Notes: generated by a model from the letters alone, not told the origin. Shown: positions 27,295 through 37,081, numbered from the stretch's first letter. The stretch is 64,000 nt of DNA from Micromonospora parastrephiae (GCF_016802865.1 NZ_JAEVHM010000005.1:1-64000); one strand, 5' to 3'. Numbers and translations: made by a program.

Positions 27295-28296
27295 TCATGT
27301 CGTGATGAGGTGCCATGGCTTGCCGAAGGCGACGCGACGGAAGGCGTCGATCTCGCGCAGGTGGGCGTCGTGCACGTATGGGACGAGAGCGGCCTCGCTG
27401 GCGTGCAGGCAGGCCCGGTAGCCGATCTCGCGCAGCGGGTGTCCATCGGGCGGTGCCGGGCTCTCGGGATCCCAGCCGACGATGGCGCAGATGCTCTGCG
27501 CGGTGCGTCGGGCGTGGGGACGGGCGATGGCCCAGGCCGGCTCGGGGTACATACCGCGCAGGCTCCACAGGTCGCTGCGGTCAGGGATGGTGGGAATCTG
27601 CTCGTGGTCGGTGGTGGTGCCGGCCAGCTTGTCGAGCCGGTTGCGCAGGCTCTCGCGGCGCCCGGCGATCGCGATGTTGTCCGTCAGGGCCGACTCGGTG
27701 AGCCACGAGACCGCGTCATTGTGCTCGGACGGGCCGAGCCCGGCGGCGGTGACGGCCTGCGCTGCGGCGGCGTCGAAGTCCTGCCAGAACTCGTGCGAGC
27801 CGACGCCACACGGCCACCAGTCGAGGTAGCTGTCCTGGTCGGTGATCGGCTGCCGCCCACTGATGAGCGCGGCTACCTCGGGGAAGCCGGTCGAGGTGTA
27901 CCAGTCGGCCAGCTCGACGCGGCCGAGCCAGTCAGTCAGTCGCCACCACGCGTCCCGCTTCGGGCGGGAGCACGCCGCCGCGAGGGCCAGCTGCAGCACC
28001 ACGGGACGCAGGTCGTCGGCGACCATGTCGTACAGGTCCATACCCCAAGCCTCGAGGACCGGCGAGTGGTGCAGGTCACCGGAGTGCACGCCGACGGGCA
28101 GGCTCAGCGCCTCGGCATAGGCGGCCACGAACGGATGGGCATCACCGGGTGTCTCGTCGTCGTCGAGCACGACCAGGCGGCCGGTGAGGGTGCGATGGAT
28201 CGGCACGTTGAGCTTGCCGTTCTTGGCCCAGTTGTAGGCGGTACGGCGCGGGACGCCGTTCTGGTCGGCCCATTGGGACAGCGGGAGCGGAGTCAT
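27295..28296 (-). CDS. Protein with N-terminal excisionase/MerR-like HTH, otherwise unrecognised
   Basis: The 333-residue product has a small winged-helix start, LSQWADQNGVPRRTAYNWAK then GRLVVLDDD, like AlpA, excisionase or BldC-type DNA binders. The remaining ~280 residues (Trp-rich, EAWGMDLYDMVADDLRP, GRVELADWYTSTGFPEV) match nothing I know. The start at 28296 is chosen because the 23 residues of the longer frame are the translation of an operator-like repeat. That repeat suggests autoregulation by head-to-tail binding. It is upstream of the STAND-WD40 gene and may control it. Confidence 0.7.
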   Translation of the reverse strand: MTPLPLSQWADQNGVPRRTAYNWAKNGKLNVPIHRTLTGRLVVLDDDETPGDAHPFVAAYAEALSLPVGVHSGDLHHSPVLEAWGMDLYDMVADDLRPVVLQLALAAACSRPKRDAWWRLTDWLGRVELADWYTSTGFPEVAALISGRQPITDQDSYLDWWPCGVGSHEFWQDFDAAAAQAVTAAGLGPSEHNDAVSWLTESALTDNIAIAGRRESLRNRLDKLAGTTTDHEQIPTIPDRSDLWSLRGMYPEPAWAIARPHARRTAQSICAIVGWDPESPAPPDGHPLREIGYRACLHASEAALVPYVHDAHLREIDAFRRVAFGKPWHLITT

Positions 28297-28305
28297 GAAT
28301 CGACG

Positions 28306-28356
28306 ATGGCACAGATAGCACAGTGCCATCCAGGAAAGCTGTGCCATTTGTGCCAT
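28306..28356. promoter_or_regulatory. Two-by-two 9-bp repeat operator
   Basis: Two 9-bp head-to-tail copies (ATGGCACAG, ATAGCACAG at 28306-28323) are followed, after 16 bp, by two copies in the opposite direction (TGTGCCATT, TGTGCCATC at 28340-28357). The block ends 10 bp before the HTH gene's ATG. Direct repeats at 9-bp spacing fit head-to-tail binding, as known for BldC-like regulators. Confidence 0.7.
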
Positions 28357-28357
28357 C

Positions 28358-29088
28358 CGCAGCAATGGGCATTTGCGACAGCCGACGCTCAGGCGGGTGG
28401 CTGGCTGCGCTCACCAGCGGCTGCGGGCCGCCGGCGCGGCCTACCTCCCGGGTGCACTCCTCGCCATCGGCCTTGCGTTCACCACCGCGACCGCCGTCGC
28501 CAGCATCTTGGCGGCAGCCGGACACATCGCCGACGTAGGATTTCGGCGGCGGTCACGGCGTTCAGGTTAGGCGTTCTGGGAGCTGGCCGACCTTGGGACC
28601 GCCCTCACCACCGGCATCACCGTCTGAGCAGTCTTGCCGCTGTAGTTCACTCCCTCGCCCCGCTCCTGTGGACCCGGATGACCATCGGCTTGACGCTGCT
28701 GGCGCCCCTGCTCTCCCGGTAGGGAGCCTTGGTCGAGCTCGCCCAGCCCGACGCCGACGGCTTCGGGTGCCTGCGCTTGCCCGAGCACGCCGGCGCATCG
28801 CACCTATCCGGGTAGCGGCGAGACCAACACTTGCAAAGTGAGCCTCTCGGCCCGCCGGGCCCGCGCCTCCGCCCGGTGCCGCGCCTCCAGTTCGCCTCCG
28901 GAGGTCACCGCTGCCACAGTGCCCGATCTCCCTGCATGCCCGGAAATTGCCAGCCAGGTCGGCTGACCAGGGGTGATGTCTGAGGTCGAACGCCCTCGCC
29001 GAGATCAAGTCAGCTGGCGGTAACCGCCGAGGCCATTCCTCGGTTCAGGCACCATTAGCCGTCTTTCTAGGATGGATGCGAAAAGCAG
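28358..29088. other. Region without a convincing gene
   Basis: About 730 bp hold only short frames. One stretch on the plus strand (28430-28540: AAYLPGALLAIGLAFTTATA) looks like a membrane segment of a lost transporter, but it has no flanking gene structure. I see no hairpin or RNA gene. Confidence 0.4.
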
Positions 29089-32000
29089 ATGGAGGGACTG
29101 TTGACCATCGGTGCAGTCGAACGTCACGTCCAAGACGCGGACGAGGAGCACACGCCGCTAGACGGCGACGGCTTTCTCGACGTCGGCGCGGCCGCCAGCA
29201 TCACGCCAGCCGGGGACCTGGCCGGACGTCCGGGAAGCTTTGTCCTGCTTGCGCCAGGCGGCGTCGGAAAGTCGGTCTTACTCGATGGTCTGCGGCGGCA
29301 GGAGGACGGCCTCGAGGTGGACCTCGTCGGGCTCCGGGGCGCCGATATCGGCCGAGCGATCGATGCGGCGATCGCGTGCGGGAAAACGATTTACCTCGAT
29401 TCCTTGGACGAGGCCCTGCTTACCGAGCCGGCCCTTGTCCGGCTGGTGAACCGGGCGATGTCCGGACCCGGCGCCGATGGGGTCAAGTGGCGGCTCGCGT
29501 GCCGCCCTTCAGCTTGGACCAGTGCATTTGTCGACGGCGCCAAGAGTGTCAAGAGACTGCGCCTCCTGCCGATGACGCGTGACGCGGCCCGTCGCCTGCT
29601 CGCCACCCTCGATGTCGACGAGGGCTTTCTGGATGCGCTGGCTGCGGCGGGCCGGAGCCGGTTGAGCGCCTCGCTGTTGCATTTCATCGCGGCGGCCCGG
29701 CAGTGGCAGGAGACGGGTCGTCTTCCAGGCCGGCGAGTGGATGCCCTGGAGTCGGAGGTTCAGCGGCTGCTGACCGAGCGGGAGGATCTTCGGCAGCCGT
29801 TGCGGACGGGCGCGGACGTGCGGCGCCGGACCGCCGGCCGGCTGGCTGTCTTCGCTGCGTTCGGTGGGGTCGGCCGGTTCGCGTTCCGCACCGGCGCGGG
29901 TCAGGCCGCCGTCGCGGTCGCCGGGTTACCGACTAGGCCGGAGCCGGACCGCCCCGACGTCACGGTTGGGGGCGAGGTCTACGCGGAGGTGCTGGGCAGC
30001 GCGTTGTTCGACACCGCGCCGCAGGACACCGTCGCCTTCCGGCACCAAGAGTACGTTGACTACCTCGCCGCCAGGTACGTGGTGGACCGCGCGCCCACGC
30101 GGCCCCAGGTCACGGCCCTGCTAGGCCTGACCGATGGGGTACTGCCGCGCTCGATGGTCGCGGTCGCGGCGTGGATGCTGGCGCTGCGCCCGGAGATCGC
30201 CGACGTCGTCGCACCCGCTAACGCAGCGGCCTTGGTCGAGTCCGAAGTTGACCTGCCGACGGCCGCACGGGCGGCGGTCGTGGACGCGCTGCTCGCGGAC
30301 GCGCGGGAGCACGAGGCGCCGCCGCGGTGGTCCCTGGACCTGTCGGTCGTCGTCCACCCCGACCTGGCACGGCAGCTCACCGACCGGCTGGCAGCCGGGG
30401 TCGACCAGCCCTTCGAGGCGTGGTGGATCTGTCGGCTCGCCCTGGCCGGACGAATCTCGGCGGTCGCCCCTGCGGCGCTGGCGATCGCGCTCGACGACCG
30501 GCTTCCGTCGTGGGTCCGCAGGCCTGCGATCGATGTGGTGACCGACCTAGGCTCAGCGCCCGAGCGGGCGGCTCTGCTCGACGGCCTGAAACTCAACCCG
30601 GACGCAGACCCAGACGACGAGCTGCGGGCCGGACTACTTCACGGGCTCTACCCGCAGCACCTGACCACCACCCGGCTGCTGCCTTTCCTCACCCGGCCGC
30701 GGCGTGCCAATTTCATCGGCGCATATCGAAAATTCCTCTGGGAGTTCCCGGCCAGGATTCCGAACGCCGATCTGCCCGAGATTCTCGCCTGGGCGCGTGC
30801 AAGCCTCGAGCCTCATGGATCCGCCGAGGCCCGTCGATGGACGAGCGATGTGCCGGTTCGGATCGCACAACGAGCCGTAGCCGCATCCGATGACCCCGCA
30901 GTGCTGAGACCCTTGGCCGAGCTCGTCATCGACCTGACCGGACACATGCGCGTCGACGCGCACTGGGCACTAGACACCGCCCAGCGTCGACATCTCACCC
31001 TCGCCGTCGCGGCGCGACTCGACGAACACCGATGGACCGTCCTGCTCCAACTCGGTCTCGTCACCGCCGACGACATCAGCTGGCTGACGGACGCAGTCAA
31101 CGAGGAACGAGCCACCGGCCACGACGTCCTGGCTCGATGCCTTCAGCGGCTAATTGCCCCGCCTGCCCCAACAGAAGACGAGCAAGAACACGACGAGCAG
31201 GAAGCCGAGGACCGGCCCGACGCTACCGCACTCCGAGCCGCCATCTCGGCTGCCCGTCAAGACCTCGCCGCGTGGGCCGCCATCCCGATAGCTCTGGTGC
31301 TGGGCAACAAGTTGGAGCCGTTGTTCCTCTGCGACCTCGGCGCTCGCCAGGGCTGGTCGCTGCTGACGAACGACGAGCAGCGAGAGGTCCTTGACCGGGG
31401 CCTCGAATACCTCGTTGAGCATCCACCCAACCCGGACCTGTGGTTGGGCAAAGCCGAGATCGGACTCGATGCCATCCGCGACTGGTCCGGGGTCTACCTG
31501 CTGACGACGCTAGCCCGCCATGCGCCGGAGCGCCTCGGCGACCTCCCGCAGACGACGTGGGCGAGGTGGGCGCCCGCCATAGCGAACGCCTGGGCCTTCG
31601 CCGACATCGACCTGCTCGGGGACCTTGTCGACCTCGCGCCCGCCGAGGCGAAGGCCGAAATCCGTACCGCGGTGCGAACTTCGCTCGACAGCCGCACCGA
31701 ATGGCGGCGCACACCCCTCCACAAGTACTTCGCCCAGGACCTGGTGCCCGACCTGACCGCCATCCTGCCGCAGCGCCGCTATCCCGACGACCAGAACGCC
31801 GACGTTCTCGCCTTCCTGATCGAACATGACCCGCACGTGGCCGCTGTCGCGGCCCGGTCGGTGGCGAACGGAGATGACTCGCAGCTGTCCCGCGCCGCGA
31901 ACCGGCACCTCGCCCACATCGACACCCGCGGCACGATCGACCGTCTGTTGAGCGAGTCGACGCCGCCCGGCGGATTCCTGGAACTCGTTGAGACTCTGCC

Positions 32001-32895
32001 GCTGGACACGGTCGACGACGACCGGCTGGCCGACCTGGCCCGCCTCCTGCTCGGTCGGCTGCCGTTCACCAACACGCGGGAAGATGAGGGTTCGTTCGAC
32101 AGCCCGGCGCAGCGGGAAGCCCGCATGTGCAACTACGCAGTCGAGATGCTGGCCATGCGCGGCCTCGCCACGGAACTCAAGGTGCTAGCCGACGGGCAGC
32201 CGCCGCAAGCGCAGGCGCTCATCCAACACCACCTGCGTCAGGCCCGCCAGATCGCGGCCGACAATGCCCAGGCCCACCTCGACCCGACCGGCCTGCTCGA
32301 CCTGCTCGGCCGCTCGGACCTACGGCTCATCCGCAACTCCGGCGACCTGATCCTCGCCCTGCTGAACCACCTCGACGACCTGCAGCATGAAATCTCGCGC
32401 AACAACGGCTTCCGCGACCTGTGGTCACCGAACGGCAAAAACCTCGGCAGCGAGGACGACATCACCGACTGGTTGCGACGCCGCCTGACCGACCAACTCG
32501 GCCGAAACCGCGTCCTCCTCACCCGGGAGCCCCAAGTCGAACGCATCGCGGTCAAGGGCTCCGGCACACGGATCGACCTGACCGCAGGAGCCCCGACCAA
32601 CACAACACCCGTTGAAGTCGCCGAAGCGATCATCGAGGCGAAGCTGGTCACCAACGACGAGGTGCCCACCGCACTACAAGATCAGCTCGTGCGGCGATAC
32701 CTCGCAGCGACCAGCCAACGGCACGGCATCTACCTCGTGTACTGGCTTCCTCCCGAACAACGGACCTCCGGATCGCGAAAGTATGCCGACAAGCAGAAGC
32801 TCCTCGACGACATGCGGCGCTGGGCCGCGGAGGTGGCGCCGCAGTTCGACGTGAGCGTCTACGTGCTCGACGTCAGTTGGCCGAAGCGCCAGTGA
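29089..32895 (+). CDS. STAND/NACHT-like NTPase with C-terminal PD-(D/E)XK nuclease domain
   Basis: The 1268-residue protein has Walker A LAPGGVGKS (54-62), Walker B IYLDSLDEALL, and the STAND module end FRHQEYVDYLAARYV. A long HEAT-like helical region follows, with an acidic linker (EDEQEHDEQEAED). The C-terminal ~110 residues look like a PD-(D/E)XK nuclease: D1163 in TRIDL, E1183-x-K1185 in IIEAKLV, then Q1199 in ALQDQLVRRYL and a strand GIYLVYWLP. This fits an antiphage sensor-nuclease of the Avs/NACHT kind, but in known Avs proteins the nuclease is N-terminal. The TTG at 29101 behind GGAGGG may be the true start. It seems to be a single-gene system. Confidence 0.75.
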   Translation: MEGLLTIGAVERHVQDADEEHTPLDGDGFLDVGAAASITPAGDLAGRPGSFVLLAPGGVGKSVLLDGLRRQEDGLEVDLVGLRGADIGRAIDAAIACGKTIYLDSLDEALLTEPALVRLVNRAMSGPGADGVKWRLACRPSAWTSAFVDGAKSVKRLRLLPMTRDAARRLLATLDVDEGFLDALAAAGRSRLSASLLHFIAAARQWQETGRLPGRRVDALESEVQRLLTEREDLRQPLRTGADVRRRTAGRLAVFAAFGGVGRFAFRTGAGQAAVAVAGLPTRPEPDRPDVTVGGEVYAEVLGSALFDTAPQDTVAFRHQEYVDYLAARYVVDRAPTRPQVTALLGLTDGVLPRSMVAVAAWMLALRPEIADVVAPANAAALVESEVDLPTAARAAVVDALLADAREHEAPPRWSLDLSVVVHPDLARQLTDRLAAGVDQPFEAWWICRLALAGRISAVAPAALAIALDDRLPSWVRRPAIDVVTDLGSAPERAALLDGLKLNPDADPDDELRAGLLHGLYPQHLTTTRLLPFLTRPRRANFIGAYRKFLWEFPARIPNADLPEILAWARASLEPHGSAEARRWTSDVPVRIAQRAVAASDDPAVLRPLAELVIDLTGHMRVDAHWALDTAQRRHLTLAVAARLDEHRWTVLLQLGLVTADDISWLTDAVNEERATGHDVLARCLQRLIAPPAPTEDEQEHDEQEAEDRPDATALRAAISAARQDLAAWAAIPIALVLGNKLEPLFLCDLGARQGWSLLTNDEQREVLDRGLEYLVEHPPNPDLWLGKAEIGLDAIRDWSGVYLLTTLARHAPERLGDLPQTTWARWAPAIANAWAFADIDLLGDLVDLAPAEAKAEIRTAVRTSLDSRTEWRRTPLHKYFAQDLVPDLTAILPQRRYPDDQNADVLAFLIEHDPHVAAVAARSVANGDDSQLSRAANRHLAHIDTRGTIDRLLSESTPPGGFLELVETLPLDTVDDDRLADLARLLLGRLPFTNTREDEGSFDSPAQREARMCNYAVEMLAMRGLATELKVLADGQPPQAQALIQHHLRQARQIAADNAQAHLDPTGLLDLLGRSDLRLIRNSGDLILALLNHLDDLQHEISRNNGFRDLWSPNGKNLGSEDDITDWLRRRLTDQLGRNRVLLTREPQVERIAVKGSGTRIDLTAGAPTNTTPVEVAEAIIEAKLVTNDEVPTALQDQLVRRYLAATSQRHGIYLVYWLPPEQRTSGSRKYADKQKLLDDMRRWAAEVAPQFDVSVYVLDVSWPKRQ

Positions 32896-33161
32896 TGGCC
32901 AGGCTCGACGGACTTGGAAGCTCTGACGGCCGCTGCTGGAGCAGGTCAACGCACGGCTGGGTGGCCTGACGGGGGTGGTGAGCGTCGCGGACGCGTTGCA
33001 TGCGCAGGTCGCTCCCGCCCGCGCTGTGGCCGCTGCCGGCAGGGACGCGTACGTGTCGCGGTCAAGGCCAACCAGCCGAGCTTTGTACGCCCGGGACTCA
33101 GGCGCAAATCATGCACTGGTTCCCCGGACGCCGTCGATTCCTCACTCGCGCATCGGGGTGA

Positions 33162-34628
33162 TCAGCCGTCCGCTTGCAGGATCATCGTCTCCTTGACGAT
33201 CTGACGGATCTGAGCGCTGCAGTCCGCCTGCAGCTGCGCAGCCAACTGGTCCCGCAGAGCGGCGTCGTACTGCCCGATCCGGCCAAGCGCATTCGCCAGC
33301 TGCCTACGTACCTCGGAGGAGGCGTCAGCCGCGAGGTCTGCACCGAGATTGCGGTTCACCGGATTACGCGACCAAAGGACGGCCGCCATCTGCCGCGCTG
33401 CCGGGCTCTCGTGCTGTGCCAGGACACGGATCGCGTCGGTGCCGCCAGGATCGATGTCGATGAAGTGGCGCAGACCCTGGACGCCGTTCCGTTTCGCTAG
33501 GCGACTGAGAGCCAAGGCGTGGACGCGTTGGACCTGGTCCTGCCTGACAGCCAACTGTCCTACCGCCCCAAACACGGCATCCTCAAGTCGACCACGGAAG
33601 ATGCCCAGGTCCAGATCGCCGGGGGCCAGCCCGCCGATCAACAGCCACGCCTTGTCGAAAACCTCCTGCCGCTTGCCTTCGTCAAGTGCAGGAGCAAGAT
33701 CTGTCACCGCAATCATGGCCGCCGCGCGGTGGTCTTCTGCGGTGAAACCGTCCGAAGCGATCTCGATGAGCTTGTCGGCGAGCCTGTCCCGGTCCTCCAC
33801 TGACAGGGCATGACCGAAGTAGCCGCTGGATTCGTGCGTCGTCCCACCGGACTCGTCGGTCGTGACGCGAGGGCCGGTAGGAGCCTGATGCACCTCCTCG
33901 ACGGCGCGCACCGCCTGCTCGTTCACAGCGGGGTGAGATATCTGCATCCGAGCCAGGAGCTCAACGGCGCCAGCCCGAACAGTTTGATTGGGGTCGCTGG
34001 CCTGAACCTCCAAGACGTCTCTCAACCGGTGCAGGGCGGGCCCGGCTTCCCACAGGAGCGCGGTATGGCCCGGTTCTGGCATGTCCCGAATGGCGGCGGT
34101 GAGTGCCTGCGCGGGCGCAGGGTGCCCAGGGTTCGCCCGCAGCATCCTGGCAATGGTTTTGATCGCTCGACGCATTGACAGCTGGGACACCAGATGGTTG
34201 AGGTACGGGGTGAGCGCGTCCGTCACCTCCGCGATGTTGTCACCTCGAAGCGCGAAGGCCAGGTTGGACAGGGCACCGATGGCGGTCTCGCGAATGCCGT
34301 TGTCGGTCCAACCGGAGGCGGGCGCGACCTCAAGCCGGGTGAGTATCCACGGTACATACGAGCCGGACCTGTCCGCAGGCACGATATCGGCGACGACACT
34401 GAACGCTGCCAGCGCTGCCCTGATCGCCCATGGGGCCAGCGGCGGATCATTCAGGCAGCCCGCCGCGTCTGCACCGAGCTCCCTGGCTGCCGCGATCGCC
34501 ATCTCGACCTCGCCGGCTGCTACGGCGTGGCGCAGCGCCTCAGCAGTTATGTAATCAATTCCGTACTTCACCAGGCCAGAGACAGCGGACCCCGCCGATC
34601 CGCAATCGTTGATCCACCGTGGTGACAA
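33162..34628 (-). CDS. HEAT-repeat protein, unrecognised function
   Basis: The 488-residue product is almost all paired helices with HEAT/armadillo character: for example ASDPNQTVRAGAVELLARM, SPAARQMAAVLWSRNP and ASSEVRRQLANALGRIGQY near the C-terminus. No enzyme motif or signal peptide is seen. The first ~20 residues and the GTG start have no ribosome site, so the true N-terminus could be the GTG at VKYGID or be missing. It is convergent with the STAND-nuclease gene, 266 bp away. HEAT proteins often act as scaffolds or, in the ALK family, as DNA glycosylases; no such residues are evident. Confidence 0.6.
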   Translation of the reverse strand: MSPRWINDCGSAGSAVSGLVKYGIDYITAEALRHAVAAGEVEMAIAAARELGADAAGCLNDPPLAPWAIRAALAAFSVVADIVPADRSGSYVPWILTRLEVAPASGWTDNGIRETAIGALSNLAFALRGDNIAEVTDALTPYLNHLVSQLSMRRAIKTIARMLRANPGHPAPAQALTAAIRDMPEPGHTALLWEAGPALHRLRDVLEVQASDPNQTVRAGAVELLARMQISHPAVNEQAVRAVEEVHQAPTGPRVTTDESGGTTHESSGYFGHALSVEDRDRLADKLIEIASDGFTAEDHRAAAMIAVTDLAPALDEGKRQEVFDKAWLLIGGLAPGDLDLGIFRGRLEDAVFGAVGQLAVRQDQVQRVHALALSRLAKRNGVQGLRHFIDIDPGGTDAIRVLAQHESPAARQMAAVLWSRNPVNRNLGADLAADASSEVRRQLANALGRIGQYDAALRDQLAAQLQADCSAQIRQIVKETMILQADG

Positions 34629-34701
34629 CCACCTTGTCGGGTATCGCTATGGAACTCGAATGGCGTAGCGGTCATAAGAGGGTGTGAGGGATAGGGCGGA
34701 C

Positions 34702-35313
34702 ATGACCCGAGCCGACGACGGCGAGTTGTGGCGGCGGGCACGCCAGGGAGAGGCCGAGTGCTTCGGTGTGCTCTTCGACCGGCACGGGGAGGCAGTCCGG
34801 GCTTTTTGTGCGCGCCGAACCGGCTCGAGCGACGCCGCCGATGATCTGGTCTCCATCGTGTTCCTGGAGGCCTGGCGCCGGCGGGGTGAGGTTGAGCTGA
34901 TTGATGGCAACGCCCTGCCGTGGCTGTACGGCATCGCACGCCGGACCATGCAACATCGCTGGCGGACCGCGCTGCGGCATCGGCGGACGCTGGAGCGGCT
35001 GACTCCCGTGCCGGCCACTCCCGACCATGCCGACGAGGTCGCCGGCCGGCTCGACGATGAGCGGCACCTGGCCCAGTTGCGGAGGGCCCTCGAGCGACTG
35101 AGGCCGCCCGACCGTGACGTGTTGTTGCTCTGCGTCTGGCAGGGCCTGTCCTACGCCGAGGCGGCGGTAGCGCTCGGCGTACCAGTCGGCACCGTCCGAT
35201 CGCGGCTGTCCCGTGCGCGGTCCCGGCTCGGGGCCAAGACAGAAGCCCTGAACACACCCCACCCCGCGGCCTACCCGACGACCGCCTCAGCACAGCGACG
35301 GGAGATGTCATGA
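34702..35313 (+). CDS. ECF RNA polymerase sigma factor
   Basis: The 203-residue protein has sigma region 2 (FGVLFDRHGEAVRAFCARRT, DDLVSIVFLEAW) and region 4 (LRPPDRDVLLLCVWQGLS, YAEAAVALGVPVGTVRSRLS). The ATG at 34702 is chosen over an upstream GTG for the AGGGATAGGGCGG ribosome site. It overlaps the next gene by ATGA, the usual coupling of an ECF factor to a membrane regulator. Targets are not evident in the window. Confidence 0.88.
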   Translation: MTRADDGELWRRARQGEAECFGVLFDRHGEAVRAFCARRTGSSDAADDLVSIVFLEAWRRRGEVELIDGNALPWLYGIARRTMQHRWRTALRHRRTLERLTPVPATPDHADEVAGRLDDERHLAQLRRALERLRPPDRDVLLLCVWQGLSYAEAAVALGVPVGTVRSRLSRARSRLGAKTEALNTPHPAAYPTTASAQRREMS

Positions 35314-36095
35314 GCGACCTGCAAACCCGCCTGGACCCACAGCGCCAGGCCGAGATCCGGCGACTGCTGGTCGCGCAGGCATCGCAAGGAACTGTGGTGA
35401 CTCGGAGCCGCCGCCTCGCCCTCGCCGGCTGCGTCGCGCTCGTCGTCACTACCGGCGTCGCTGCGCTCACCTTCTATCCCGACCCGCCGCCGCCGACCTA
35501 TGCCGCCTGGACGGCCGTTCCACAGGCCGCTCCACCTCTGACCGCAACGGATGGAGAAATCGAGAGTTGGGCCTCGAAGTGCAGCGACCTCGGCGTCGGC
35601 GGGGTCGGCGTCGGAGGCGTCCCGGCGCGCCCGGAAGCCGCGGCTCGTCGGGAGGTGCTGGTCGATCGGCGCGGCGGTTTCACCTACTGCGTCGATGTTG
35701 CGCTGGGCAGCGGCACCTCCTCTGATCCGCTGATCGCCCTGTCCGGTCTGAAAGCCAAGGGACTCGATGGCCTCAACCTCATGCAGGCCACCGTCTCCGA
35801 CAAACCGTTCGCCAAGCCGCAAGGCAGCGCTGTGTTGGTGCTCGGCGGCATCTCGCAGATACCGTCACGCGGCATCCAAGCCTTCCAGCTGTACGGCCTG
35901 AGCGGCCCCGAGGTGACCGGCGTCGACGTTGTACTCACCAATGGCCTGCAGGTGACCGCCACGGCGAGAAACGGTGTCTGGGGTGTGTGGTGGCCCAGCG
36001 ATCGGGGCGATCCCGCCGGCTGCAAGCTGCACGTGCGCACTGCCGCCGGCGTGACGCTCGTCGACCCGGATGCCGTCCGGCTACGGATCCAATGA
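35310..36095 (+). CDS. Single-pass membrane protein coupled to the ECF sigma factor
   Basis: The 261-residue protein has a short cytoplasmic N-terminus (LDPQRQAEIRRLLVAQA), one membrane helix (LALAGCVALVVTTGVAALTF) and an outside domain with Cys pairs (SKCSDLG, TYCVDV, AGCKLH). Its place behind the sigma gene fits an anti-sigma or sensor protein, but the N-terminus lacks the HxxxCxxC zinc motif of ZAS anti-sigma factors. I infer a regulatory role from position only. Confidence 0.65.
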   Translation: MSDLQTRLDPQRQAEIRRLLVAQASQGTVVTRSRRLALAGCVALVVTTGVAALTFYPDPPPPTYAAWTAVPQAAPPLTATDGEIESWASKCSDLGVGGVGVGGVPARPEAAARREVLVDRRGGFTYCVDVALGSGTSSDPLIALSGLKAKGLDGLNLMQATVSDKPFAKPQGSAVLVLGGISQIPSRGIQAFQLYGLSGPEVTGVDVVLTNGLQVTATARNGVWGVWWPSDRGDPAGCKLHVRTAAGVTLVDPDAVRLRIQ

Positions 36096-36247
36096 ATTAA
36101 GGAGGTTCGCAACCCCTGGAGCTTCCTGGCGGAACTTCATCTGCCGCCATCTCGCCATCGCCGGCAGAGCCGTCGAGTTGACCCCGAGCAGGATCGACAA
36201 TCTGGATCTACCGCCGGGTTCAGCGGCTGGCGAGCGAGCGCGAATGG

Positions 36248-36877
36248 TTGCGGCGGCTTCGTACGCTCTTCCAGGTGCTGTGGGCGTGCGTTCAGTTGTC
36301 CGGATGGCTCGTCAGGGCCGAGCTTGGCGATCTCGCGACATGGATCGGCGCACTGGCCAACGTAGCCACGCTCGCCTTTGCTCTCGTCGCCTCCGTCGTC
36401 GGCCTCCGCGTCTACAGGATCGAGTCGGGGCGAGATCGGCGGGCCGAGGACGAGCGCCGAGAACGCAGACTCGACGAGAAACGCGCCCAAGCATCGCTCG
36501 TGTCCGCGTGGCTCGCCCAGCAGGAATTAGAGGTCATTACGACGAGGAGCAGCGATTCCCAGCCCCTCCTCCGACCCCGGCCAAGGTGGGGCGTGAACGT
36601 CCTCAACGCATCCACCGCGCCGATCTACCACGTGATCGTCTTCTACCGCTGGTCCGCCAACCCGTACGATGCAGCAGCAGGAGACGAAATGCGAGTCGTG
36701 CCACCCCACCAGGGCGGCATCTGGCAACTTCTTCCGGAATCGATCAGGCGGAGGGTCGAGATGGACGTCGACCCACAGTTCGCGGTTGACGTGGCCGTGG
36801 AGTTCCGGGACGCTGCCGGCCGGTGGTGGCGGCGCGGCTGGGACGGACTCCTGAGTGAAGCCCCGGACCGGGCTTGA
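36248..36877 (+). CDS. Small membrane protein, unrecognised
   Basis: The product has an N-terminal membrane segment (WIGALANVATLAFALVASVV), then a charged coiled-coil stretch (ESGRDRRAEDERRERRLDEK) and a beta-rich domain with Trp (VNVLNASTAPIYHVIVFYRW). This arrangement is common in short actinobacterial membrane proteins of unknown role. The start is a TTG; an upstream in-frame stop at 36179 leaves only CTG alternatives, so the N-terminus may be damaged. The stop overlaps an IS110 remnant. Confidence 0.55.
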   Translation: MRRLRTLFQVLWACVQLSGWLVRAELGDLATWIGALANVATLAFALVASVVGLRVYRIESGRDRRAEDERRERRLDEKRAQASLVSAWLAQQELEVITTRSSDSQPLLRPRPRWGVNVLNASTAPIYHVIVFYRWSANPYDAAAGDEMRVVPPHQGGIWQLLPESIRRRVEMDVDPQFAVDVAVEFRDAAGRWWRRGWDGLLSEAPDRA

Positions 36878-37070
36878 CCGAAGGCCAACTCAACCAGGCT
36901 CTGCACACCGTCGTCCTGCCCCGGCTACAACGCGACGAACGCACCCGCTCCTACGCCGCCCGTCGCCGCGCCCAAGGCAAACCGACAGGGAGATTGAACG
37001 CTGCCCCAACCGCTACGTCGCCCGAGATCTCTACCGACGCCTCGAAAACTCATCCCGGCCCGAAAGTTAG
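36874..37070 (+). pseudogene. IS110-family transposase C-terminal remnant
   Basis: The frame reads LNQALHTVVLPRLQRDERTR then SYAARRRAQGKPT. After a one-base shift it continues REIERCPNRYVARDLYRRL. This is the C-terminal end of IS110-type (DEDD) transposases (AYVARRTAEG, EIIRCLKRYVARE in relatives). The rest of the element is missing. Confidence 0.65.
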
Positions 37071-37081
37071 GTAGGCTAACC
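37067..37081. promoter_or_regulatory. IdeR/DtxR-like box
   Basis: TTAGGTAGGCTAACC keeps the GGCTAACC half of the iron-box consensus TTAGGTTAGGCTAACCTAA, while the left half is off by a base or two. No intact iron gene follows it, so it may be a leftover or chance. Confidence 0.3.

Noticed and set aside
27160..28722. 520-codon plus-strand open frame
   Set aside because: It lies antisense to the HTH gene and its translation shows no domain; the minus-strand protein has a plausible HTH and operator.
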